This document shows positions 17,023 to 24,917 of a DNA stretch of 64,000 nt, one piece after another. The notes beneath the pieces are model-generated. The model ran no database searches. It worked only from the letters and a program-made list of their open reading frames with translations, and was not told where the DNA came from. A program made the translations under genes and the position numbers. The DNA comes from JAFAZJ01 sp050183765 (GTDB lineage: Bacteria > Pseudomonadota > Alphaproteobacteria > Reyranellales > Reyranellaceae), in the NCBI GenBank assembly GCA_050183765.1, contig JBFXAZ010000013.1, forward strand, positions 5,068 through 69,067, in the 5' to 3' direction. How positions within the stretch are numbered: position 1 is the first letter of the stretch; every line of letters starts with the position of its first letter.

Positions 17023-19086
17023 ATGTCCACCCTCGTCTTCTGGCTGCTGATCGCGACGGTGGCGATCGCGCCCTTGCCCTTCGCATCGAACCGGCCGCTG
17101 CCCTGGAGCGTGCTGTCGGCGCTTGTGGCCGTCTTGCTGGTGCTGTGGGGAATCGACCGCATCCGTACCGTCCTGCGCCCCGGCGCGGCGGTCATGATGG
17201 CATCGTCCGCCTCGACCGGCGGGCCGACGCCGCCCACGCCGGCGGCGGTGATCATCGACCGGCTGGCGATCGCGTTCGCCCTCGTCTTCGGCGCGCTGAT
17301 CGCCTGGTACTGGTTCCAGCTCTCGCCGGCCAGCGCAGGGCTCGCGCACCCCGACTGGGCCGAAGCGGCGCGCGCGCTGGGCGAGACGCTGCCCGGCGCC
17401 ATCGCGCTCGACCCCGGCGTCGGCGCGCAGCAGGCGATGAAGCTGCTGGCCTATGGCGGCGTCTTCTTCCTCGCCTTCGTGCTGTGCCGCGATCGCCAGC
17501 GCGCGCGCTGGGCCTTCATCGCGCTGGCCGTGGCCGGCCTCGCCTACGCCGCCTATGGCCTGTTCGCGATGTTCGCCGGCTACAAGACGATCATCGGCCT
17601 CGTGCCCTCGTCCTATTCGCGCAGCGTCACCTCGACCTTCATCAACCGCAATTCCTACGCCACCTATGGCGGCCTGTGCGTGATCATCGCCATGGGACCG
17701 CTGTTGTCGGAGCTGCGCCACGTGCTGCGCAGCGGCGCCTCGCCGATCGCGATCCTGCGCACCGTGTCGGAAGAAGCCACGCCGGTCTTCTACATCTCGG
17801 CGCTGGCGGTCGCGACCGGCGTCATGGCGGTGATCCTCACAGGCTCGCGCGGCGGCGTCGCCAGCATGCTGCTGGGCTTCCTCGTGTTCGGGCTGGGCAT
17901 GCTGGTCGTGCGCGACCTCAGCCTGCGCGCTTTCCTCGCGCTGATCGGCACCGGTGCGCTGTGCGTCGGCGCCGCGATGGTGATCAGCGGCGGCTTTCTG
18001 GTGGAGCGCCTCAGCGACGGCATGGAGCACGATGCCCGCTGGGTGCTCTTCGAGGTCGGCCGCCAGGTCGCGGGCGAGCGTCCGTTCGCCGGCCACGGCC
18101 TGGGCGGCTTCGCACCGGCGTTCAACGGCGCCCTGCACAGCTCTCCCGGCTTCGACGCCTATGTCGACTTCGCGCACAACACCTATCTCGAGCTCGCCGT
18201 GGACGGCGGCATTCCCGCCCTGCTGATCAGCCTGGCGTTGGCCGGCATGGCGGTCGGCATCTGCATCACCGGCCTGTTCTCGCGCGCCCGCGGCACCAGC
18301 TTCGCCATCGCCGCCATCGCCGGCGCGGCACTGGTCGCCGGCCATTCGATGGTCGATTTCTCGCTGCAGATGCCGGCGGTCGCCGTGACCTTCATGCTGA
18401 TGATGGGTGTCGCCTCGGCCCTGTCGCTGGCTTGGGTGCGGGTCAGGCGCGCGGCGACGATCGGCGAGGAGGCGCGTGCGCCGGAGACGTCGCGCAAGAG
18501 ACGTCGCCGACGGCGCGGCGGCAGCGGCCGGCCGAGCTCGGCCGACGATTCGGTCACGCCGGCGCCTGAGCTCGACATGCCGTGGATGCGACCCGGCGCC
18601 GCCACGGCGGCGGGGCGCGGGCCGCAGGACTTCGCCACGCCGGCGCCGCAGGTGCCGCTGGCGCAGGGCCGTGGCGGCGACGCCGATGGCGTGGCGCTGC
18701 GCCGCGAGGCCGCCGCCACGCACAGCGATGCGATCGTCTCGGACGACAGCGGCGAATCCTACAGGGCCGCGCTGGCACGCTGGCAGAGCCTGCGACAGGC
18801 CGCGGCGTCACCGGCGCAGGCGCAGAGGGCCACGTCGATGCCGGATCTGCCGAGCGGGCAGGATGCGTGGGCCGCCGCGGACACCACGCCACCATCCGAC
18901 GATACGGCGCGCATGGCGGCGGAGGATCCGCCGACGGTGGTCGACGCGGCTGCGCCGCAGCCGCCGATGCCGCCGGCCTGGCCCGGCGAGGCACGTCGGC
19001 CCGGCGTCGAGCCGGCGCCGTCGGAAGACGACCCGGACGGCTCGGCGGCCAACGTGGTGCGCCTGACCCGTCCGCGCCGGCCGTAG
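17023..19086 (+). CDS. O-antigen ligase/polymerase family membrane protein with a long hydrophilic tail
   Basis: 687 aa. About ten transmembrane helices fill residues 1-475, starting MSTLVFWLLIATVAIAPLPF. Family motifs seen are FINRNSYATYGGL, the ILTGSRGGVASMLLGFLVFG segment and the periplasmic loop AHNTYLELAVDGGIPALLI, all typical of the WaaL/WzyC (O-antigen ligase) superfamily. After the last helix (VTFMLMMGVASALSLAWVRV) an Arg-rich patch (KRRRRRRGG) leads into about 200 residues rich in Ala, Pro, Asp and Arg with no recognisable fold, presumably cytoplasmic. Likely joins or polymerises glycan repeats at the periplasmic face. Neighbouring heptose and triad genes support an envelope-glycan role. 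Confidence 0.85.
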   Translation: MSTLVFWLLIATVAIAPLPFASNRPLPWSVLSALVAVLLVLWGIDRIRTVLRPGAAVMMASSASTGGPTPPTPAAVIIDRLAIAFALVFGALIAWYWFQLSPASAGLAHPDWAEAARALGETLPGAIALDPGVGAQQAMKLLAYGGVFFLAFVLCRDRQRARWAFIALAVAGLAYAAYGLFAMFAGYKTIIGLVPSSYSRSVTSTFINRNSYATYGGLCVIIAMGPLLSELRHVLRSGASPIAILRTVSEEATPVFYISALAVATGVMAVILTGSRGGVASMLLGFLVFGLGMLVVRDLSLRAFLALIGTGALCVGAAMVISGGFLVERLSDGMEHDARWVLFEVGRQVAGERPFAGHGLGGFAPAFNGALHSSPGFDAYVDFAHNTYLELAVDGGIPALLISLALAGMAVGICITGLFSRARGTSFAIAAIAGAALVAGHSMVDFSLQMPAVAVTFMLMMGVASALSLAWVRVRRAATIGEEARAPETSRKRRRRRRGGSGRPSSADDSVTPAPELDMPWMRPGAATAAGRGPQDFATPAPQVPLAQGRGGDADGVALRREAAATHSDAIVSDDSGESYRAALARWQSLRQAAASPAQAQRATSMPDLPSGQDAWAAADTTPPSDDTARMAAEDPPTVVDAAAPQPPMPPAWPGEARRPGVEPAPSEDDPDGSAANVVRLTRPRRP

Positions 19087-19141
19087 ACCCCGGCTCGATC
19101 CTCGCGCACGATGCCGACCGCCCACGAGGCGGGGGAGCATC

Positions 19142-20230
19142 GTGAAGATCACATCAGTCGAATCCATCCTGCTCGCCATCCCCTACGAGGACCATGGCGG
19201 CCTCTGGCGCCTGGCCGGCGCACACAAGCAATTCCAGACCCTGCTGGTACGCATCGACACCGACCAGGGCATCAGCGGCTGGGGCGAGGTCTTCACCAAG
19301 AACGGCGAGCTGGCGCTGAAGGCCGTATTCGACACGCATGTCGCGCCCGCCCTGATCGGCCGCGATGCCACCCAGATCAACGTCATCAAGCGCGACCTCG
19401 AACGGCTGCATCACAATTTCGGCCGCGTTGGGCTGGTCGCCTTCTGCGTCTCCGCCGTGGACCTCGCGCTGTGGGACATCCTGGGCAAGGCGGCCGGCCT
19501 GCCGCTCTACCGGCTGCTGGGCGGCAGCGCGCGTCAGGAGCTGCCGCTGTACGCCAGCATGGTGCGCTACGGCTCCGGTCCCGCTGCGGCCAAGGCCTGC
19601 GAGCGGCTGGCGCGCGAGGGCTACGGCGCGCTGAAGCTGCACGAGGTGCTGGTCGAGACCGTGGGCGCCTCGCGCGCCGCGATCGGTCCGAACGTGGCGC
19701 TGATGCTCGACACCAACTGCCCGTGGACGCTCGCCGAGGCGAAGCGCAACGCCAAGCTGATGGAGCCGCACGATCTGCTGTGGCTGGAAGAGCCGACCTG
19801 GCCGCCGGAAAACGTCAACGCGTTGGCCGCGCTGCGCCGCTCGACGAGCATTCCGATCGCCGCCGGCGAGAACGCCGGCAGCCTCGCCGACTACCGCACC
19901 ATGTTCGAGACCGGCGCCGTCGACATCGTGCAGCCCGACATCGCCAAGGCGCATGGCCTGTCGGAGGCGATCCGCATCGCCGCGCTGGCCGACGCCTTCG
20001 ACGTCCAGTTCATGCCGCACTGCTTCATGATCGGCGCCGGCTACGCCCACACGATCCACCTCGCCGCCGCGCTCAACGTGCCGCTGCTCGAGCGCCTCGC
20101 GGTCGATCTCGCCGCCGAGCCGATGGGCGAGGTGGTCAAGCCGAAGAATGGCAAGGTCGCGGTGCCGCAGGGTCCGGGCCTGGGCTGCGAGCCGGACGCC
20201 GATGCGATCCGGCTGTATCGCGTGGGGTAG
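19142..20230 (+). CDS. Mandelate racemase/muconate lactonizing enzyme family protein
   Basis: 362 aa enolase-superfamily enzyme with a GTG start behind GGCGGGGGAG. The N-terminal cap is MKITSVESILLAIPYEDHGG. The barrel has acidic metal ligands Asp190 (LMLDTN), Glu216 (WLEEPTWPP) and Glu242 (IAAGEN), the acid/base candidates Lys165-x-His167 (ALKLHEV), the strand motif DIVQPDIAK with Lys269, and His293 (MPHCF). The K-x-H instead of K-x-K at the second strand is unusual for muconate cycloisomerase and leaves the substrate open; a sugar-acid dehydratase or racemase is possible. It stands alone between the ligase gene and an antitoxin. Confidence 0.87.
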   Translation: MKITSVESILLAIPYEDHGGLWRLAGAHKQFQTLLVRIDTDQGISGWGEVFTKNGELALKAVFDTHVAPALIGRDATQINVIKRDLERLHHNFGRVGLVAFCVSAVDLALWDILGKAAGLPLYRLLGGSARQELPLYASMVRYGSGPAAAKACERLAREGYGALKLHEVLVETVGASRAAIGPNVALMLDTNCPWTLAEAKRNAKLMEPHDLLWLEEPTWPPENVNALAALRRSTSIPIAAGENAGSLADYRTMFETGAVDIVQPDIAKAHGLSEAIRIAALADAFDVQFMPHCFMIGAGYAHTIHLAAALNVPLLERLAVDLAAEPMGEVVKPKNGKVAVPQGPGLGCEPDADAIRLYRVG

Positions 20231-20284
20231 GTCGACTGGAGGTGTCGGGTAGCGCAGCACCCATGGAATGACTAGATTGATGTC

Positions 20285-20536
20285 ATGTCCCTACGCACTG
20301 CCGATCTTCCCGAGGACTTGAAACAGGCGATCGCCAAGCTCTCGCCTGAAGCGCGGCTAACGCTCGCCGACGCCCTGTGGGACGATCTCGAGGCTGAATT
20401 TCAGATAGCTCCCCCGGAGCTTTCGCCGGAGCATCGAGCGATCCTGGAGGCTCGGAACGCCGAGTTCGAGGCCAATCCTCACGCGCCGCGGAAATCCCTC
20501 GATGAGATTCTGGCGAAGCACGGCCTCAAGCGGTGA
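20285..20536 (+). CDS. Addiction-module antitoxin (Unstab_antitox family)
   Basis: 83 aa. The pattern LPEDLKQAIAKLSPEARLTL, then DALWDDLEAE and the C-terminal RKSLDEILAKHGLKR, fits the short putative addiction-module component family that pairs with ParE/RelE toxins. The stop overlaps a GTG (GTGA) that would start the toxin frame, the classic coupled arrangement. The toxin is broken (next entry), so the antitoxin is an orphan remnant, though its own frame is intact. Confidence 0.85.
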   Translation: MSLRTADLPEDLKQAIAKLSPEARLTLADALWDDLEAEFQIAPPELSPEHRAILEARNAEFEANPHAPRKSLDEILAKHGLKR

Positions 20537-20837
20537 CACGACACGTCGGCTACGTTCCAGCCGCTGAGCAAGATGTCGATGACGCTATTGAGTACCTGAA
20601 CCGGTAGAATCCTGCGGCAGCCGTCCATTTTGCCGAGCGCCTCGGACTTCTTGAAGCCAGGCTGGCTGAAACTCCGCTCATGTATCCGCGAGTTTGGGGG
20701 CCGATCCATGGGCTCGCCTTCATCCGTTTCGCTACGTCGCGCACTATCGCATCTTCGAAAACGACGTCGTTGTGTTGGGCTGCTTCCACACAAGTCGGAA
20801 TCCCCGAGTGGTCAGACGCATCCTGCGCGGCCGATAG
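20533..20837 (+). pseudogene. Decayed ParE/RelE-family toxin
   Basis: Starting at GTG 20533 the frame reads VTRHVGYVPAAEQDVDDAIE then YLNR and a TAG stop at 20605-20607 (codon 25, where Gln would fit). The same frame continues NPAAAVHFAERLGLLEARLA, ETPLMYPRVWGPIHGL. Near 20711-20718 one base is missing and the next frame continues LHPFRYVAHYRIFENDVVVL, GCFHTSRNPRVVRRILRGR and stops at 20835. The pieces together give a complete ParE-like protein of about 101 aa. Two separate lesions make expression of a working toxin impossible. Confidence 0.88.
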
Positions 20838-20840
20838 CCG

Positions 20841-22184
20841 TCAGGCGCGAGATCCTGCGACGCGATCGACCATCGTCGGCGCGATACCGAGGTAGTTCGA
20901 CGGATCGCAGAGCTTCGCCAGCGCGTCGCGATCGAGGTGCTTCGTCACCGCCTCGACCTTCACAAGCGCGTCGAGCAGCGGCGTGCCGTGCTGCGCGGCC
21001 TCGCGGCAGGCGTCGTAGACGATGTCGTGTGCCTGCTGGCGGCCGGTGTGCGGCGCCAGGCCCATCATCACCGCCTCGGCGACGATCAGCCCTGAGGTGA
21101 TATCGAGATTCTTGCGCATGCGCGCGGCGTCGACGATCAGGCCGCCGAGCATGAACCTGGCCTGATGCAGCGCGCTCGAGGTCGCGAGGCAGGCCTCGGG
21201 AATCGCCGCCCATTCGGCATGCCACGGGCCGGTGGCGCGCTCGAAATCGGTGACCAGCGCGTCCATCATCAGGCCGGCCTGCTGGCGCGCGATCTTGGCG
21301 GCGGCGAGGATCAGCTCGCTGGAGATCGGGTTGCGCTTCTGCGGCATGGTGCTCGACGCGCCGCGGCCATGCACGAAAGGCTCGAAGACCTCGCCGTACT
21401 CGGTCGACATCATGATCATGGTGTCGAGCGCGATCTTGCCCAGCGTGCCGCAGATCAAGGCCAGGGCGTTGACCGCCTCGGCGAAGCCGTCGCGCGCGAC
21501 GTGCCAGGTGGCGGCGGGCTCGGCAAGGTTCAGCTCGCGCGCCAGCTCGCGCTGCACCGCCAGGCCCTTCTCGCCGATCGAGGCCAGGGTACCGGCAGCG
21601 CCGGCGAACTCGACCACCTCGACGCGCGGGCGAAGCTGGCGCAACCGCTCGGCGTGGCGGTCCACCGCCGCCAGCATCACCGCGACCTTGTAGCCGAAGG
21701 TCACCGGCAGGGCCTGCTGCAGATGGGTACGGCCGGCCATCGGCGTGTCGCGGTGCTTGCGCGCGAGATCGGCCATGATGGTGCGCAGCGCATCGACGTC
21801 CGCAGCGACGATATCGAGTGCCGCGCGCAGCTGCAGCGCCGTGGCGGTGTCCATGATGTCCTGCGTCGTGGCGCCCCAATGGACGTAGCGCCCGGCCTCG
21901 CCGCACATCTTCGACAGCTGGGCCACCACCGGCAGGATCGGATAGCCGACGTTCTGCGTCTCGCGCTCGAGCCGCTCGAAGTCGAGCTTCGCGACATCCG
22001 ACGTGCGCGCGATCGCCTCGGCCGCGTCGGCCGGGATCACGCCGGCGCGTGCCTCGGCCCGGGCCAGCGCCACCTCGACCTCGACGTAGCGGCCGATCAG
22101 CGCGCGGTCGTCGAACACCGCGCGCATTGCGGCTGTGCCGAACATGTCGCGAAACAGGATCGACTCGAAAACCGTGCTGCCCAT
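20841..22184 (-). CDS. PcaB/PurB-family lyase (3-carboxy-cis,cis-muconate cycloisomerase-like)
   Basis: 447 aa member of the fumarase/aspartase superfamily. The signature SSTMPQKRNPISSELI, with the catalytic-loop serine pair, and GATTQDIMDTATALQLR, with the TxQD site, are both present. The N terminus VFESILFRDMFGTAAMRAVF and the overall layout resemble PcaB and adenylosuccinate-lyase-like proteins; true PurB has a different C terminus. No other pca gene is near, so the substrate is uncertain. Start ATG 22184 with GAGGGGG upstream is preferred to 22202. It is convergent with the decayed toxin and divergent from the caspase-like gene. Confidence 0.83.
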   Translation of the reverse strand: MGSTVFESILFRDMFGTAAMRAVFDDRALIGRYVEVEVALARAEARAGVIPADAAEAIARTSDVAKLDFERLERETQNVGYPILPVVAQLSKMCGEAGRYVHWGATTQDIMDTATALQLRAALDIVAADVDALRTIMADLARKHRDTPMAGRTHLQQALPVTFGYKVAVMLAAVDRHAERLRQLRPRVEVVEFAGAAGTLASIGEKGLAVQRELARELNLAEPAATWHVARDGFAEAVNALALICGTLGKIALDTMIMMSTEYGEVFEPFVHGRGASSTMPQKRNPISSELILAAAKIARQQAGLMMDALVTDFERATGPWHAEWAAIPEACLATSSALHQARFMLGGLIVDAARMRKNLDITSGLIVAEAVMMGLAPHTGRQQAHDIVYDACREAAQHGTPLLDALVKVEAVTKHLDRDALAKLCDPSNYLGIAPTMVDRVAGSRA

Positions 22185-22330
22185 GTCCGTTCCCCCTCGC
22201 ACGCGGCCGGCACCATGCCGAGGGCCGTAGGCGGCGTCCAGCCGGCCGATGGTATCCGCGTCAGGTTTCTGATACCGTTATGACTGATGTGTTGGGATGG
22301 CGGCGGAGGTCGCTGTCCGTTCGTTGCGGA

Positions 22331-23953
22331 ATGTCGACCATGAGACCGCACCACCACTTCACCCGCGCGTGGCTGATCGCCCTGATTGGATTGCTCGTCG
22401 TGTCGCTGGCCGGCGTGACCGCCCAGGCGCGCGAGGTGCGGATCGCGCTGGTGATCGGCAATGGCGCCTACGGCGACGCCGCCGAGCCGTTGAAGAACCC
22501 CGTGAACGACGCGCGGGCGATGGCCGCGGCGCTGCGCGGCGCCGGCTTCGAGGTCATCCTGCGCGAGAACGCCACACGCCGCGCCTTTGTCGAGGCGCTG
22601 CATGAATTCGCCGGCAAGGTGCCGCCGGGCGGCGTCGGGCTGTTCTACTATGCCGGCCACGGCCTGCAGGTGCGCGGCGTCAACTATCTGCTGCCGGTCG
22701 ACGTCACGCTCGCCAACGAGTACGACCTCAAATACGAGTCGATCGACGTCAACGACGTGCTCGACCGTCTCGAGGAGTCGCGCGCCCGGCTGAGCCTCAT
22801 CGTGCTCGACGCCTGCCGCAACAACCCCTTCACGCGGCGCTTCCGCTCGAGCGCGCGCGGGCTGGCCCAGACCGACGCGCCGCGCGGCACGGTGATCGCC
22901 TACGCCACCGCGCCGGGCGATACGGCCGCCGATGGCGATGGCGACAACGGCGTCTATACGGCGGAGCTGCTCAAGGCGATGGCCGTGCCGGGCCTGACCC
23001 TGGAGGAGGTCTTCAAGCGCACCATCGACGGCGTCGAGACGGCGACCGCCAGCAGGCAGACGCCGTGGGTGAGCTCGTCGTTCCGCGGCCAGTTCTATTT
23101 CCATCCCGCCGCCGCGGCCGCCACCAACACCGCGCCCGCGCCACCGGGCGCCGCGTCTCCGCAGACGCTCGAGCTCGCGGCATGGAACGCCATCGCCGGC
23201 AGCAGCAACCCTCAGATGTTCGAGATCTTCCTCGAGCGCTTCCCCAACGGCATCTATGCCGATTTCGCCCGCGCGCGGCTCGCCGAGCTGCAGGCCGCGA
23301 AGCCCGCCGGATCGCCGGCGACGGCAGCGCCCGCCATCAGCGATGAGGAGCGCGAGGACGCGCTGAAGCTCGACGAGCGCGACCGCAGGCGGATCCAGGC
23401 GGCGCTGACCGTGCAGGGCTTCGACACCATGGGCACCGATGGGGTTCTGGGGCCACGCACCCGGCAGATGATCGCCAACTGGCAGCGCAGCCGCGCCGAG
23501 CCGCCCACGGGCTACCTCACCGCGGCACAGGCGGCGTCGCTGTCGAAGGATGGCGATGCCGCCCTGGCCCGGCTGGAGGAAGAGGCCCGGCGCAAGCCCG
23601 CACCGCAGGCGGCCGCAATTTCACCCGGCGGTCCGACGTCGTCGATCGACGGCCGCTGGGGCGGCCAGATTTGCCGCAACGACGCCTGCAGGCCGGCGAA
23701 CATCCAGCTCGCCGGCAATCGCATGACGGGGGTCGCGCCAGGCAAGGGCGGGCCGCAGTCGATCGAGGGCAGCGTCGAGCAGGACGGCCAGGTCCGCGTG
23801 CGCTATTTCGGGATCGCGCCGCCCGGCACGCCGCGCGCCGGCAGCCCCTTCGACCACACGTTGACCGGCAAGATCGACGGCGACGCGCTGACGGCGACCT
23901 ATACCTTCCCGGGTGGGGTCGTGTTCCGCCTGACAGCGCGCCGGCTGCCCTGA
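22331..23953 (+). CDS. Exported caspase-family (peptidase C14) protein with peptidoglycan-binding-like domain
   Basis: 540 aa. A membrane/signal segment (RAWLIALIGLLVVSLAGVTA) precedes a caspase p20 domain starting VRIALVIGNGAYGDAAEPLK. The catalytic pair is intact: His110 in FYYAGHGLQVRG and Cys162 in LIVLDACRNNPF. After a linker comes a short helical part (NAIAGSSNPQMFEIFLERFP) common in these proteins, then a PG_binding_1-like unit (RRIQAALTVQGFDTMGTDGV, LGPRTRQMIANWQR), and a C-terminal beta-rich domain with two cysteines (GQICRNDACRP). Such orthocaspases are usually periplasmic in alphaproteobacteria; substrates are unknown. ATG 22331 is chosen because it puts the signal at the N terminus. 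Confidence 0.85.
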   Translation: MSTMRPHHHFTRAWLIALIGLLVVSLAGVTAQAREVRIALVIGNGAYGDAAEPLKNPVNDARAMAAALRGAGFEVILRENATRRAFVEALHEFAGKVPPGGVGLFYYAGHGLQVRGVNYLLPVDVTLANEYDLKYESIDVNDVLDRLEESRARLSLIVLDACRNNPFTRRFRSSARGLAQTDAPRGTVIAYATAPGDTAADGDGDNGVYTAELLKAMAVPGLTLEEVFKRTIDGVETATASRQTPWVSSSFRGQFYFHPAAAAATNTAPAPPGAASPQTLELAAWNAIAGSSNPQMFEIFLERFPNGIYADFARARLAELQAAKPAGSPATAAPAISDEEREDALKLDERDRRRIQAALTVQGFDTMGTDGVLGPRTRQMIANWQRSRAEPPTGYLTAAQAASLSKDGDAALARLEEEARRKPAPQAAAISPGGPTSSIDGRWGGQICRNDACRPANIQLAGNRMTGVAPGKGGPQSIEGSVEQDGQVRVRYFGIAPPGTPRAGSPFDHTLTGKIDGDALTATYTFPGGVVFRLTARRLP

Positions 23954-23960
23954 CGCCCGG

Positions 23961-24542
23961 TCAGTCGAAATCCCTGGCCAGCGCCGCGCGCACGGCTTCC
24001 GACATCAGCGCCATGTGGCCGTAGTTCTCGTGCGTGAAGCCGACGACGATCTCGGTGCCTGATGTGCGGAACTTCGCGATCTGCCCGGCGGTGAAGGGAA
24101 AGTGCACGAAGTGCACGGACGAGGCCTTGCCGTCCGCGCGGGTGCGCTCCTGGTCGTCCTCGGCCAGGCCCTTCACCGTCTCGCCGGCGAAGCGGATGAC
24201 CATCGTGTGCTCGATCCCGCCCAACCCGGCCAGGACCCGCGCGCGCCGCACCGGATCGTCGATCTCGAGCATGACGGTGGCGGTCAGCTCGCGACCGTCG
24301 GGGATCAGCGGATTGTAGGCCGCGAGCTCGTCGGGGACCTGCGCCGCGCCGCCCTTCTCGATGTAGAGCATCTCCTGCACCTGGTGCAGCATGGTGTCGA
24401 AGCTCTCGAAGTAGAAGGTCGCGAAGGGCCCGACCTCCAGCCGCCGATGCTTCTTCAGCGCCGTGATCGCCGATCGCCGCTCGGCGCGAATCTTGACGTA
24501 GTCGGGCAGCGGCAGGATGTCGGTTTCGGTGATCTTGCGCAT
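23961..24542 (-). CDS. DUF3501 family protein
   Basis: 193 aa. It opens MRKITETDILPLPDYVKIRA and contains FATFYFESFDTMLHQVQEML and FVHFPFTAGQIAKFR, the conserved blocks of DUF3501. The family is soluble and of unknown function, and is nearly always found next to a rubrerythrin and a CCG-domain Fe-S oxidoreductase, as here. It is the last gene of the minus-strand run (6-base gap to the upstream gene). A role in an oxygen- or peroxide-linked Fe-S pathway is inferred from context only. Confidence 0.9.
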   Translation of the reverse strand: MRKITETDILPLPDYVKIRAERRSAITALKKHRRLEVGPFATFYFESFDTMLHQVQEMLYIEKGGAAQVPDELAAYNPLIPDGRELTATVMLEIDDPVRRARVLAGLGGIEHTMVIRFAGETVKGLAEDDQERTRADGKASSVHFVHFPFTAGQIAKFRTSGTEIVVGFTHENYGHMALMSEAVRAALARDFD

Positions 24543-24548
24543 GGCTCT

Positions 24549-24902
24549 TCAGTTCGGTGACTTGCGGATGCGGTTGGGGTGCAGGCGCTCCAGCACCCGG
24601 TGAATGGCGATGCCGATATGGATGTCGGGATTCTCGGAACAGTATTGCGCGATCATGGCGTTCACCTTGTCGACCGAGGTTTCGCCGGTGATGTGCCAGG
24701 TGTCGGGCGTCAGGCGGTTGAGCGCCGAGATGTAGCCCGCCATCCAGGTCTCCACGTAAGTCTTCTGCTGAGGCGTCGCGCCGGCGTATTCACCGCACTT
24801 GCGTGAACCGGCACCCAGGATATTGAAGCGCCCGTTGGGATCGGCCGCCTGGGCCGCCGCGCCGATCGACACAGCCAACGCGACAAGGGCAAGGATCCGC
24901 AT
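24549..24902 (-). CDS. Small exported protein, Rap1a/HdeA-like
   Basis: 117 aa from ATG 24902, preceded by GGGAGG. Signal peptide MRILALVALAVSIGAAAQAA, then FNILGAGSRKCGEYAGATPQ, ETWMAGYISALN and a C-terminal IAQYCSENPDIHIGIAIHRV. The spaced Cys pair and the WxxGYISxxN...YCxxNP pattern recall the Rap1a/HdeA-like group of small helical periplasmic proteins with one disulfide. It lies between the Fe-S oxidoreductase (15-base gap) and the DUF3501 gene (6 bases), so it is embedded in that operon, which is not the usual gene content. Confidence 0.7.
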   Translation of the reverse strand: MRILALVALAVSIGAAAQAADPNGRFNILGAGSRKCGEYAGATPQQKTYVETWMAGYISALNRLTPDTWHITGETSVDKVNAMIAQYCSENPDIHIGIAIHRVLERLHPNRIRKSPN

Positions 24903-24917
24903 CACAGCCTCCCGGGT

